Shown piece by piece: positions 53,836-62,733 of a stretch of DNA of 64,000 bases. The translations under genes and the position numbers were made by a program. The notes beneath the pieces are model-generated. The model saw only the letters and a program-made list of their open reading frames with translations. It was not told the origin of the DNA and did no database searches. Origin of the DNA: Sporosarcina sp. (GTDB lineage: Bacteria; Bacillota; Bacilli; Bacillales_A; Planococcaceae). Every line of letters begins with the position of its first letter. Positions within the stretch are counted from its first letter, which is position 1. The DNA lies in assembly GCF_029257255.1 (NCBI RefSeq), contig NZ_JARICI010000018.1:35960-99959 (forward strand), in the 5' to 3' direction.

Positions 53836-55194
53836 TTACATTAATTTTGAAATAAATATTGTCGCGATACCGAAATAGATCAACAGTGATAGAATGTCGT
53901 TAATCGTCGTAATGAGTGGGCCGGAAGCAACGGCCGGGTCTACATTAAATTTATTAAGGATCAGCGGGATGAAAGTACCCGCAATTGTACCAATGATCAG
54001 CGTAGCGACTAGTGAGGAACCGACAACTAGTCCGAGCGTGAAACTGCCTTGCCATACATATGCAATAACAGAAATCACCGCACCACAGACCACACCGAGT
54101 ATAATACCGACAATTAATTCGCGTAATACCAAATGAAGCGACTTTTTCATCGTCATATCTTCAGAAACTAAACCGCGGACGACAACAGCGAGTGATTGTG
54201 TACCGGTATTACCCGTCATCCCTGCGATCATCGGCATAAAGAAGGCAAGTGCGACGACTGCCTCCAGTGTTTCTTCAAACCGGGAGATGATACTTCCTGA
54301 CACGAGTCCAATGAAGAGCAACAGAATAAGCCAGGGAAGCCGGCGATAAGCAGCAGTCAGGGGAGGGGTATGGAAGTCGATCGATTTACCGGAAGCAAAT
54401 AGCATCTCGATGTCTTTATTTGCTTCCCGTACAACGATATCGAGCACTTCATCGGCTCTGATAATCCCCACAAGGATACCCTCTTCATTTACAACAGGAA
54501 GAGAGACGAAGTCGAAACGTCCGATTAATTTGGCGACTTCTCCTTGCTCTGTCGTATCCAGCACCTTGGCGATAGACGTTTGCATAATGTCCTTCACGCA
54601 TGTATCTTCCTCTGCGAGCAGTAAATCTCTGTAAGATAATACACCGACAAGCTGTTTTTCATCATTAATAATATAAACATAGTTCAGATAGTGGGCAAAG
54701 GCTTCATAATGTTTTAACTTTTCAACTGCTTTCCCCACGGAGTAGGATTGGTGAACCCACACATAGCGTGTGGTCATAATACGACCGGCAGAATCTTTTG
54801 GAAACTTTCTCCGCTGTCGGATATTTCTTTTTTCTTCCTGACGCATTTCTGCGATCAATTTCTCTACTTGTTTATCAGGAAGGTCTGATAGTAAAAAAGA
54901 CAAGTCTTCGCTCTTCATTTTGTCGAGTAATTCGGTAGAGCGGGTCGGTCCGACGAGTTCTAATGCGCGTAATTGTTCATTTCTCGATAAAAATCCTAAC
55001 ATTTGAATGAAATTTTCTGTTTCGAGTACTTCAAGAAAGAGTGTATGGCGTTTTCTTGAAAGGCGCCGATATTGAGCAGCCACTTCTGTAGGCTCCAGTT
55101 CTTGAATCGCTTTATTCAAGGATTCCAGGTTTCCGTCTTTAATCAGCTGGATTATCGCTCTTGAAATATCATCTCTATTTTTAGTCAATGGCAT
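53836..55194 (-). CDS. mgtE: Magnesium transporter MgtE
   Basis: A 452-aa Mg2+ channel: N domain (residues ~1-125, acidic and helical), CBS pair (ITTRYVWVHQSYSVGKAVEKL ... VLSYRDLLLAEEDTCVKDIM ... IIRADEVLDIVV), and five membrane helices from about 285 (GMTGNTGTQSLAVVVRGL, DPAVASGPLITTINDILSLLIYFGIA) with the conserved Mg2+-pore aspartate in NDILSL. The cytosolic domains sense Mg2+ and close the pore. Start at 55194 behind ACGAGGTG; an ATG three codons earlier lacks that site. No M-box riboswitch was found upstream. Confidence 0.95.
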   Translation of the reverse strand: MPLTKNRDDISRAIIQLIKDGNLESLNKAIQELEPTEVAAQYRRLSRKRHTLFLEVLETENFIQMLGFLSRNEQLRALELVGPTRSTELLDKMKSEDLSFLLSDLPDKQVEKLIAEMRQEEKRNIRQRRKFPKDSAGRIMTTRYVWVHQSYSVGKAVEKLKHYEAFAHYLNYVYIINDEKQLVGVLSYRDLLLAEEDTCVKDIMQTSIAKVLDTTEQGEVAKLIGRFDFVSLPVVNEEGILVGIIRADEVLDIVVREANKDIEMLFASGKSIDFHTPPLTAAYRRLPWLILLLFIGLVSGSIISRFEETLEAVVALAFFMPMIAGMTGNTGTQSLAVVVRGLVSEDMTMKKSLHLVLRELIVGIILGVVCGAVISVIAYVWQGSFTLGLVVGSSLVATLIIGTIAGTFIPLILNKFNVDPAVASGPLITTINDILSLLIYFGIATIFISKLM

Positions 55195-55301
55195 GTTCAG
55201 CACCTCGTTTACGTGTAAATAGTTGTTGTCTATGTACTTATCCCCCGAATACCTAGAAAAGAAACAAGAAATAAATGAGAACCAGGGGAATAGGCAATAA
55301 A

Positions 55302-55330
55302 AAAAGAGCTTCCGTTTAAGGAAGCTCTTT
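55302..55330 (-). terminator. Terminator after the YflT-like stress gene
   Basis: On the minus strand GAAAGAGCTTCCT pairs with GGAAGCTCTTT, followed by TTTTATT. An in-frame stop of the shifted reading frame (55318-55316) lies in its loop, 135 bp past the present stop of the gene. Confidence 0.8.
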
Positions 55331-55452
55331 CGTAAGTTTATCAGATAAAAGGTTCTCTGCCACGGTGGTGGGAACGATTAACGGGCTCTGTTCTGTATCG
55401 ACATAGGTATCTCTAGCTCGCGGATCTGCATACGTGTACCCGCCCGGTTTGT

Positions 55453-55905
55453 TTATATTAATGGATCATACAGCTCAGAATCGACTAAAACTAAGATTTT
55501 TCCATGTTCAAAATGTTCATTATAGCGGTGTGCTTCTTCGTCAGGGATCCCCATTCCAATTAAAGCACCAGCCAAGCCGCCTATACCGGCACCGGCTGCT
55601 GCACCGGTAATACCCGCAATAATCGGGCCGGCAGCGATGATCGGTCCGACACCAGGAATCGCCAGTGCGCCTAATCCGGTTAATACACCGCCGAGTCCGC
55701 CAAGTAATCCGCCGGTAGCTGCACCGGTTGCGGCACCTTCACCTGCGTGGGTATCTGTTTCTTCTACTACATGATCTACTTCAGCGGCATCTTTACTGAT
55801 GACCGAAATTTCATCTGCTGTATATCCTTGACGTTTTAAGTTTTCAATCGCTGCAATCGCTTCTCTGTCTGTATCGTAAGTTCCTACTACATGTCGTTTC
55901 ACCAT
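55453..55905 (-). CDS. YflT/GSP17M-type general stress protein with glycine zipper, probably truncated
   Basis: A 150-aa protein: the N-terminal YflT-type domain (VVGTYDTDREAIAAIENLKRQGYTADEISVIS) is followed by a glycine-zipper hydrophobic stretch (GAATGAATGGLLGGLGGVLTG ... AGAGIGGLAGALIGMGI) and a short end EEAHRYNEHFEHGKILVLVD. GAGGAGGAA precedes the ATG, and a SigB-like promoter lies 50-77 bp upstream. After the stop, the -1 frame stays open for a further ~45 codons (KPGGYTYADPRARDTYV...) up to the terminator, suggesting that a C-terminal tail was lost by a frameshift. Confidence 0.85.
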   Translation of the reverse strand: MVKRHVVGTYDTDREAIAAIENLKRQGYTADEISVISKDAAEVDHVVEETDTHAGEGAATGAATGGLLGGLGGVLTGLGALAIPGVGPIIAAGPIIAGITGAAAGAGIGGLAGALIGMGIPDEEAHRYNEHFEHGKILVLVDSELYDPLI

Positions 55906-55956
55906 AAAATAGTTCCTCCTCTAGATTTTGTTGTCTATTTTCTTGCTACTAAAAAT

Positions 55957-55982
55957 CTACCCTGTTTCCAATAACATAAAAC
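55957..55982 (-). promoter_or_regulatory. SigB-like promoter of the YflT-like gene
   Basis: On the minus strand GTTTTA, 14 bases, GGGTAG; one mismatch each to GTTTAA and GGGTAT. Fits the general-stress assignment. Confidence 0.55.
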
Positions 55983-56115
55983 GTTGTATAAATAATGGAG
56001 GTTCGACATGGATAGGGGGATAGTAGAGAAACTCGACAAAACTTAATGAAATCTTCTGTCAGTACACCATGCTTGTAACATTAGACTTTTCTTTGTAACC
56101 GATTCGACTGATTAC

Positions 56116-56132
56116 TGTAATGAAACTGTAAC
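56116..56132 (+). promoter_or_regulatory. WalR (YycF) box upstream of the LysM-3D gene
   Basis: TGTAAT-GAAAC-TGTAAC matches TGTWAH-N5-TGTWAH exactly. A TATACC hexamer follows at about 56148. yocH of B. subtilis, the likely counterpart, is a known WalRK target. Confidence 0.7.
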
Positions 56133-56178
56133 AGTGCGTTGGTAAGCTATACCTATCAAAAAAATTAGGGGTGGCATA

Positions 56179-56760
56179 TTGAAGAAAGTTTTATTTTCGT
56201 TAGCAGTAGCCATGATGATTACGATTTTTACGAGCGGGATGAACGAGACGTCCGCGGCAGCTTCTGTACACACAGTTAAAAAAGGTGATACATTATATAA
56301 AATTTCACAGATGCATAAAGTGTCTGTAACGAATATAATGAAATGGAATAACTTGAAATCCTCATTGATTAAGCCGAATCAAAAGCTACGTCTAGTAAAG
56401 CCAGCTAAAGTTGCATCCAGTACCTCTTCAAAAAAAAGTAAGTTACCTTCACGTAATGATGATGGGGTAGTAAAAGAGTTTACGGTTAGCGCAACGGCGT
56501 ACACTGCTCACTGTAACGGCTGTACCGGGGTAACAAAAACTGGCCTAAACTTACGTAAGAATCCTGACTTGAAAGTAATTGCTGTGGATCCGAGTATTAT
56601 CAAATTAGGAACGAAAGTACATGTCGAAGGTTATGGCTATGCGATTGCCGGTGATATTGGCAGCGCAATTAAAGGCAATAAGATTGATGTGTTTATTCCA
56701 AATAAAACACGTGCGTACCAATGGGGCCGTAAAAACGTGACAATAAAAATTCTTGATTGA
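56179..56760 (+). CDS. yocH: Secreted cell-wall protein with LysM and 3D domains (YocH-like)
   Basis: A 193-aa exported protein: signal peptide with cleavage near TSAAA (about residue 27), one LysM peptidoglycan-binding domain (HTVKKGDTLYKISQMHKVSVTNIMKWNNLKS), a serine/lysine linker, and a C-terminal 3D domain (VSATAYTAHCNGCTGVTKTGLNLRKNP ... AVDPSIIKLGTKVHVEGYGYAIAGDIGSAIKGNKIDVFIP) with the aspartates that name it. Probably a muralytic enzyme related to MltA-type lytic transglycosylases. TTG start behind TTAGGGGTGG. A perfect WalR box places it in the wall-stress regulon. Confidence 0.93.
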   Translation: MKKVLFSLAVAMMITIFTSGMNETSAAASVHTVKKGDTLYKISQMHKVSVTNIMKWNNLKSSLIKPNQKLRLVKPAKVASSTSSKKSKLPSRNDDGVVKEFTVSATAYTAHCNGCTGVTKTGLNLRKNPDLKVIAVDPSIIKLGTKVHVEGYGYAIAGDIGSAIKGNKIDVFIPNKTRAYQWGRKNVTIKILD

Positions 56761-56762
56761 TT

Positions 56763-56802
56763 AAAAACCTGACCCAGCTTTATATAGCTGAGTCAGGTTT
56801 TT
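56763..56802 (+). terminator. Terminator after the LysM-3D gene
   Basis: AAAACCTGACCCAGCT and AGCTGAGTCAGGTTTT, one mismatch, with a short TA-rich loop and T-run. Confidence 0.85.
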
Positions 56803-56831
56803 ATGTTAAGCAGGATAGGAATACAGCAAAA

Positions 56832-56865
56832 AAGCATGAATTCTTTACTAAAAGAATTCATGCTT
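56832..56865 (-). terminator. Terminator after the GGDEF gene
   Basis: AAGCATGAATTCTTT and AAAGAATTCATGCTT stem with TTTTTT on the minus strand, just beyond the stop codon. Confidence 0.85.
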
Positions 56866-56868
56866 GGA

Positions 56869-58281
56869 TTATACGAATGACACTAATTGATTTTTTCCGT
56901 TTCGTTTTGCTCTATACAAGGCTAAATCGGCTAAGTGGAATAAATCCTTAAAACTTTTTACATCGCGCATATGATTATCAGCAAGTCCGATACTAATTGT
57001 AATTTGATCGGAAATATCAGGGTGTCCCAGTGATAGCGCTTTCACCTTCTTGGCAATCTCTAAGGCTTTTTTCTTGGCATTCTCTAAAGTGATACTTTTC
57101 ATGACTAAGACAAATTCATCTCCGCCGAAGCGTCCCAATAGGTCATCTTTGCGTATTTCAGAAGAGCAGATCTTTGCCACTAATTTAATGGCTTCGTCAC
57201 CGGCTAAATGGCCGTGTGCATCATTAATGACCTTTAAGTTATCCAGATCAAACGCAATACATACGATCGAATCTTTCGTAATAACAGAATCTGCCAGCCA
57301 TTTATCAGTGGTTTCTTCTAGATACTTACGATTATATACACCTGTCAAAAAGTCGATATGTTCATTTGTCTTTATAGCAGAATTTTGTAAACGAAGTTTT
57401 AATTCCAGCGAAGCTTTTATCCAGTTTTGATTTTCGACCTCGTGCAGTAAATCAATGTATTCTTTTTGTATGAGTGCCAATTCATCAAAGCTACATAACT
57501 TTTCTGCCAGAGCAATCCGTTTTTGCTGGATTTCTTTCAAGAATACATAATCGTGAAGCAGTTCTTCTTTCTCCTTCGCGAGCGTGTAAAATCGAAATGC
57601 TTCTGTAGGGTGTTCGAGCAATTCATGAAGACGGCCTTTTAAGATTGTTAGAAAAGCTTTCTCACGTGGAAAATCATCTAACTCAGACAGCTGGTTCAAA
57701 CAGTTTATGCTTGTTAACGCAACATCACAGCGCTCCAGGTTAAGAGAAGACTGTATCAAATGCAAATGTGCCCTAACAGAAAGAATCAATCGATCACCTG
57801 AATACAAGTTGGCAAACTTCACAGCTTGTTGTGCTGCTTTCATCGCTTCAGGAAACTTCCCTAGTTTGTTTAATGCATAGCTAAGATTGCTGTAAGCGAT
57901 ACCAACATAGATAAAGTCTTCAATTTCCAAAGCGATGGACAGAACATCCTCAATCAATTTTCTACCATGCTCATAGTCAGAAGCGAATGTACTCACGAAA
58001 TATTGTAAGTAGAAGGAACGCATCCAATCTGATTTTGTTCCAAATGACAGGCAACTTTCATGGTGTGCTTCAATATGAAAGAGTACTTTTTCGAAGTTGC
58101 CTACATAGTAATTTGCAAGAGCACTAATATAATGCGCTGATAAAATTGCTTCTGCATCAGAAAGTAAAATTCCTTTCTCCAATAACTCCGCAGCGGCTTC
58201 CGTTACTTTGTCATAGTGACCTTCACTTCTATACTGAATAATTGAACGTTGCAGAGAAGAAATCTCATGTTCAATAAGCAT
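56869..58281 (-). CDS. TPR-containing diguanylate cyclase
   Basis: A 470-aa cytoplasmic protein. Residues ~1-290 are tetratricopeptide-like helical repeats (AIAYSNLSYALNKLGKFPEAMKAAQQAVKFA and neighbours); residues ~305-470 are a GGDEF domain with intact GGDEF at 386-390 and an RxxD inhibitory site (RKDD, 377-380) at the proper five-residue distance, so it should make c-di-GMP with product inhibition. GGGAGGG precedes the ATG at 58281; the frame extends six codons further. Single gene. Confidence 0.93.
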   Translation of the reverse strand: MLIEHEISSLQRSIIQYRSEGHYDKVTEAAAELLEKGILLSDAEAILSAHYISALANYYVGNFEKVLFHIEAHHESCLSFGTKSDWMRSFYLQYFVSTFASDYEHGRKLIEDVLSIALEIEDFIYVGIAYSNLSYALNKLGKFPEAMKAAQQAVKFANLYSGDRLILSVRAHLHLIQSSLNLERCDVALTSINCLNQLSELDDFPREKAFLTILKGRLHELLEHPTEAFRFYTLAKEKEELLHDYVFLKEIQQKRIALAEKLCSFDELALIQKEYIDLLHEVENQNWIKASLELKLRLQNSAIKTNEHIDFLTGVYNRKYLEETTDKWLADSVITKDSIVCIAFDLDNLKVINDAHGHLAGDEAIKLVAKICSSEIRKDDLLGRFGGDEFVLVMKSITLENAKKKALEIAKKVKALSLGHPDISDQITISIGLADNHMRDVKSFKDLFHLADLALYRAKRNGKNQLVSFV

Positions 58282-58519
58282 ATTAGTCCCTCCCCCCATA
58301 ATCTCTTTGTTATAAATTAGGACTAAAGTCTCTGTAGATGGAAGTCTTATTTGCTATTATTATAACACATCTTACCATAAATATGACAATGGAATACAGT
58401 TATTTGTAAATAATTAGATCTGAATCACATCGCTCTGGTTTTTTATACCCTAACCCAAAAGAAGACAAACGTCCTATTATGAGTTTAAAAGATAAGATCT
58501 TTAGGTAGTAAGGCACATA

Positions 58520-58819
58520 TTATTTATGTTGTATATTTTTGAAGTGCTGAATGAATATTTCAGGCTCATCTACAATTTCGAAGGTGAAAACACCCTCGTG
58601 TGTATGAAGATAAAAGAGTCCTGTTTGACCGGAGAAAGGGCGGTAAGACACATCAAATACATTCTCAAGAGGAAAAGTACGGTGAGAAGTAGTTATGCGA
58701 TCATGAAATAAGCTAATGGAATGAAAAGATTTTTGATAGGTTTGTTCCAAACGGTCAACGACTCGCTGGATTGAGATATATGAAAGGGACTGAATAAGCT
58801 GTTCTGACGAATGCCTCAT
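58520..58819 (-). CDS. Small conserved-looking hypothetical protein
   Basis: A 99-aa soluble protein that I cannot assign. The C-terminal half (FPLENVFDVSYRPFSGQTGLFYLHTHEGVFTFEIVDEPEIFI) resembles a small beta-barrel of the PH-like type found in short Bacillus proteins. ATG 58819 is preferred because AGGAGG is eight bases upstream; the frame extends 20 codons further without support. The gap to the GGDEF gene (58282-58519) is AT-rich with no further feature. Confidence 0.75.
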   Translation of the reverse strand: MRHSSEQLIQSLSYISIQRVVDRLEQTYQKSFHSISLFHDRITTSHRTFPLENVFDVSYRPFSGQTGLFYLHTHEGVFTFEIVDEPEIFIQHFKNIQHK

Positions 58820-58909
58820 ATGAAAACCTCCTGTTCGCAGTATCATATCATAAATCAGCTGTTTTTTGATAACAATCAAATGTCGGGAAACGATAGCCCT
58901 GCAATAGAA

Positions 58910-59386
58910 CTAAGCGCGCCGAATGGAGAGAATAAGCTGAACTGTGCCTGCGAACAGAAGGAAAACAATAGCTCCTGTCATATCTAAGTAAACATCTTGT
59001 ATCGTAGCTGTGCGTCCGCCTGTTAATGATTGATGCAATTCATCAGCACAGGCTAAAATCAAGGTGATAAGAACAGCTCCTAATAAGCGGCCTTTACGTT
59101 TTGGAAGCAACCAGTAAATCACGAGAGCTAAAAAGCCGAATGTTAAAAAGTGAGCAGACTTGCGGATTAAGAACTCCACAAAATAATAGTAACCGCGTTC
59201 TTCAACGGTAATAGAGCGGTCCCAATAAGAAAGCTCTAATTGTGCTAACTGATTTTTCCCGGGCTCACCGGGAAGCAGCTTTTCAAGGGTCGTTACCAGG
59301 GATTGCTGCTCATACGTCTGGCTTGATGAAACAGCCAATCCGATTAGCAGTGAAAGCAGTAATAGAAAGGCGAGTAATTTTTTCAT
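58910..59386 (-). CDS. VanZ-family membrane protein
   Basis: A 158-aa protein with a first hydrophobic segment (residues 3-20) and three more after residue 75 (KSAHFLTFGFLALVIYWLL; GRLLGAVLITLILACADELHQ; GRTATIQDVYLDMTGAIVFLLF). The pattern RKSAHF ... DELHQ ... R-D---N/D-GA is diagnostic for VanZ. The family includes a teicoplanin-resistance protein, but most members have unknown roles in the envelope. TTTTTTCAT-side start lies in an AT-rich region with weak ribosome site AAGTATG. Confidence 0.88.
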   Translation of the reverse strand: MKKLLAFLLLLSLLIGLAVSSSQTYEQQSLVTTLEKLLPGEPGKNQLAQLELSYWDRSITVEERGYYYFVEFLIRKSAHFLTFGFLALVIYWLLPKRKGRLLGAVLITLILACADELHQSLTGGRTATIQDVYLDMTGAIVFLLFAGTVQLILSIRRA

Positions 59387-59436
59387 ACTTGGATTGTATC
59401 ATAAAAGGTTAAATGCATAAATTTTTGGGCAGATAA

Positions 59437-59465
59437 GTCTTCAGTTAAAATATGCAACTGAAGAC
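59437..59465 (+). terminator. Orphan terminator-like hairpin
   Basis: GTCTTCAGTT and AACTGAAGAC are perfect ten-base arms with nine-base loop, followed by CTTTTTATT on the plus strand. No plus-strand gene ends nearby, so it may end an antisense or small transcript opposite VanZ. Confidence 0.5.
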
Positions 59466-60067
59466 CTTTTTATTATAGTATTTTGAATTAGTTTAGTCTG
59501 TTAGAAAGGACTCAAGAACGTATGTCTTTACATAATTGGACTATAGATAAACTTAAGGTTAGCAAACGTTTATTTGAATCTATATATGATAGGAGTTTTT
59601 TAATCTTTGTTTAGAAGGTTTAGATTCTACTATAGGAATACATGGAGTCTCTTTCAGCAATCAAGAACATCCGAGAAAACTAGGCATGGAACCTTAACGA
59701 CAACAATCTATCAAACAACCTTTGTTCTATATAATACTATAATTGTTTGCAACCATAATACCGACAGTATTTATAGAATGATAGATACTATTTCACAACA
59801 ACTTAAACCTAAAATTCCCATTACCAATTGTGAAAGGATATGCTAGAATTTAACTCGAGTGGTTAAAAACATCTTCTTATTTTCTTTCACCAAGACATAA
59901 TTATTTTGGGATAAAGTAAATGATTATTAAATTGTGAAGAGGGTATAAAAGTAAAAGAGCGTTTTTATCTGGTTCAATATAAAATCCAGGTACAAACATG
60001 CCAACGTATGTTTGATACTGCTCAGCGCTTCAACCAACAGTAAAAGCATTAAAGGAGGAAGTTTTTC
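59466..60067 (+). other. Long AT-rich region and leader of the SLH surface-protein gene
   Basis: About 600 bp without a gene I can support. It is strongly AT-rich. The last part carries a TATAAA near 59944 and a hairpin, CAAACAT / ATGTTTG with flanking GTA/TAC pairing (59990-60018), about 50 bp before the AAAGGAGGAAG ribosome site at 60053. Long structured leaders that stabilise mRNA are common for surface-layer genes; here that is inference. Confidence 0.45.
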
Positions 60068-62584
60068 ATGAAGGTTCAATCGAAGAAATATTCTAAATAC
60101 TTAACAGGTGTAGCGTCAGCTGCATTAGTCGCATCAGCGGTGGCACCAGTTGTCAGTGCAGCAGACTTTAATGATGTTAATAAAGACAGCTCCCATAAAG
60201 AAGCAATTGACGCACTATCAAAAGCTCAGATTATTACTGGCTACCCTGATGGTTCATTTAAACCAAGTAGAACTCTAACCCGTTCTGATGTTGTGAAACT
60301 AATGGGGAAGTGGCTAGTTTCTAAGGGATATGAAATTCCTAAAGACTATCAGACTAATCTCCGTTTTAAAGATATGACAGGAAAAAGTGATGTTGAACTA
60401 TTAAAATATGCTGCTATTGTTAAAGACAATAATGTCTTCAAAGGATATGAAGACGGCACATTGAATGCTGCTGGAAACATCACACGTGAAAATATGGCAC
60501 TAGTTCTCGTCCGTGCGTATGACGCTGTGAATAATACTGATCTAGTTAGCTACGTGAAGGGTCAAGAATTTAATAAAGATGTTGTAGATATAGCAAAAGC
60601 CAAAGAGGAATCACATCCTTATATAGATGTTCTTGATTATTTCGATATTACAAATCCAGAAGCACCAAACTTCAGACCAAAAGAAACAACAACTCGCGCG
60701 CAATTTGCTTCATTCTTATATAAAACTAGCAATGTAGTTAAACCAGAAGTTGAAGAACCGGTTATTGCTGAGGTAACATCCGTAGAAGCGATTAGCGACA
60801 GCGCAATTGAATTAAAAGGAACAAATTTGCAAGTCTTAAAAGCAGAACAAATTTCTATTGAAGGCAATGAGCCTGTTTCATATAAAGTGAATTCGGACGG
60901 AACGAAGGCCACAGTCGAATTAAAAAATGAACTGGTTTCCGGAAAAGAAGTGAATTTGACAATTAATTCAAGCAAGCCTGAACTTGATATGTCATTCAAG
61001 TTTACTTATGAAATGAAAGTTGAGACGGTTACTGCTGGCACAGCAATAGTAAATGCAGCAACTGGGGGTCAGATGCTCAGTTTCCTTATTAATAACGACC
61101 CTGTCGACTATGACAAACTGAAAGCTGCAGGTTATACCGTGGAATTCCAAACAACTAAAAACGGAATTTTAATAGATAAAGCGACTGGTGAATTAAATCC
61201 AACTAGTTTATTAATCAACACTGACTTCTCCTACAAAGTAATTGTTACCAAAGGAGATCAAAAGTTCGAATCAGATTTAAAGAAAGTAGAGGTAGTTGAT
61301 TATAAAGAGTATATTTCTTCGTTAGATGAAGTGACAGTAAAGCAAGGAGAAGTTGCAGCAGAAAGTGGTAAATTAGCAATTGACCAGGCTGGTGATGTAT
61401 TTGTAAAAGCTGTTAAAGGTACTGCTGCTGATGGAAAAGTTGTAGATAATCCGACTTCAACATATACATCTTCAAATCCAAGCGTAGCTACAGTGAATGC
61501 TGCCACGGGCAAAGTTGAACTAATCAGCACCGGGCAAACAGATATTATCGTAAAATCAGGTAGTGCTTCTAAAACGATACCGCTGACAGTTGTGGCCGGC
61601 GAAAGAAAAGCAACGGCAGTGACAACTGAGTCAAATTCGTTAAACGTATTGGCTAATAAGAATACAATTGTTGATGTAGTTGTTAAAGATCAATTCAATG
61701 ATCTTTATACTGGTAGTTTAACGATTGAAAGTAAAGATGAAAATATAGCTAAAGCCACTATTAGTTCATCAGACGAAGGTAAATCTAAAGTAAACGTAGA
61801 AAGTTTGAAAACAGGAACAACTGATCTTTCTATTAAATCAGGCGATAAAGTTCTATTAACGATGACTGTGAATGTTTCTAATGACGAAAAGACAGCAACT
61901 AGAAAGCTTGAAACTATATCTAAATCAGATGATTTACAGTTAGATGTTATGAAAGGCTCTACTGACAATTCAGTGAAATTAGCTTGGAAACAGTTTAATG
62001 AGCAGGGCTTCTATATCGGAAATGAAAACGTCAGCAATGGATCATATACTGCAACATCTTCAAATGATAATATAGCGACTGTTTCCTTTGAAGGCGAAAA
62101 TAATGAAATTATTGTTAAAGGAATTAAAGAAGGTACAGCGACTATTATAATTAAAGAAGGCAGCGTAACTAGAGCGACTGCTGAAGTTAAGGTAGTCGAT
62201 ACTACACCTTCTATCTCCGCTGTGAAATTTGAAAAGACTGAGCCGGTTACTAAAGTTGGCGACTTTATCCAATCTGTCATAAAAGAAGAAGGTATTTCGC
62301 TTACTTCTAAAGAGCACTCTGCTAAAATCTCGAAAAATGGAACGATTTACATTGACCTAGACGGGAAAAACGGATATACATCAGCTGATGATATCAAGCT
62401 TGGTACAATTGCTACAAGCTACTCAGGTTCAGCGAATGCGATAAATCTAAATGTCATCAATGGTAGTATCACAGGTACTGCGACAGCTGGAGATAAAGGA
62501 ACAATTGTTGTAAAAGTAAATCGTGACAAAGAAACAACACCAGTTGCCACTAGTCAAATCGAAGTAAATGTACCCAATAAATAA
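60068..62584 (+). CDS. S-layer-homology domain surface protein with Ig-like repeats
   Basis: An 838-aa exported protein: signal peptide ending VVSAADF (about residue 31); three SLH modules (ADFNDVNKDSSHKEAIDALSKAQIITGYPDGSFKP; LRFKDMTGKSDVELLKYAAIVKDNNVFKGYEDG; HPYIDVLDYFDITNPEAPNFRP) to about 220, which anchor to pyruvylated wall polymer; then ~600 residues of beta-rich sequence including bacterial Ig-like group-2 modules (TYTSSNPSVATVNAATGKVELISTGQTDIIVKSG; a second at SNDNIATVSFEGENNEIIVKGIKEGTATI). Acidic and low in cysteine. The very good AAAGGAGGAAG ribosome site, long leader and AT-rich codons suggest a major surface or S-layer protein. Confidence 0.92.
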   Translation: MKVQSKKYSKYLTGVASAALVASAVAPVVSAADFNDVNKDSSHKEAIDALSKAQIITGYPDGSFKPSRTLTRSDVVKLMGKWLVSKGYEIPKDYQTNLRFKDMTGKSDVELLKYAAIVKDNNVFKGYEDGTLNAAGNITRENMALVLVRAYDAVNNTDLVSYVKGQEFNKDVVDIAKAKEESHPYIDVLDYFDITNPEAPNFRPKETTTRAQFASFLYKTSNVVKPEVEEPVIAEVTSVEAISDSAIELKGTNLQVLKAEQISIEGNEPVSYKVNSDGTKATVELKNELVSGKEVNLTINSSKPELDMSFKFTYEMKVETVTAGTAIVNAATGGQMLSFLINNDPVDYDKLKAAGYTVEFQTTKNGILIDKATGELNPTSLLINTDFSYKVIVTKGDQKFESDLKKVEVVDYKEYISSLDEVTVKQGEVAAESGKLAIDQAGDVFVKAVKGTAADGKVVDNPTSTYTSSNPSVATVNAATGKVELISTGQTDIIVKSGSASKTIPLTVVAGERKATAVTTESNSLNVLANKNTIVDVVVKDQFNDLYTGSLTIESKDENIAKATISSSDEGKSKVNVESLKTGTTDLSIKSGDKVLLTMTVNVSNDEKTATRKLETISKSDDLQLDVMKGSTDNSVKLAWKQFNEQGFYIGNENVSNGSYTATSSNDNIATVSFEGENNEIIVKGIKEGTATIIIKEGSVTRATAEVKVVDTTPSISAVKFEKTEPVTKVGDFIQSVIKEEGISLTSKEHSAKISKNGTIYIDLDGKNGYTSADDIKLGTIATSYSGSANAINLNVINGSITGTATAGDKGTIVVKVNRDKETTPVATSQIEVNVPNK

Positions 62585-62620
62585 TTAACACAATTCATGT
62601 ACATGTAAACTAGCAACACC

Positions 62621-62660
62621 AAAGCTCGATTCCTTGAAGACGTTCAAGGAATCGGGCTTT
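62621..62660 (+). terminator. Terminator after the SLH surface-protein gene
   Basis: AAAGCTCGATTCCTTGAA and TTCAAGGAATCGGGCTTT pair with one mismatch around GACG, followed by TTTTA. Very stable. Confidence 0.9.
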
Positions 62661-62733
62661 TTTACGTTTACCGAGCTACTTACCAAGGGTGCAGGTAAAG
62701 TAGAGTATTTAAGAGTTAGAGAGGAGCGGACCT

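Noticed and set aside
55204..55300. M-box magnesium riboswitch upstream of mgtE
   Set aside because: I searched the minus-strand leader by eye for the conserved M-box core and found neither the core nor the stems; the leader is also short.
59607..59846. 79-codon open frame in the AT-rich gap before the SLH gene
   Set aside because: TTG start without a convincing ribosome site, low-complexity composition, no recognisable motif.
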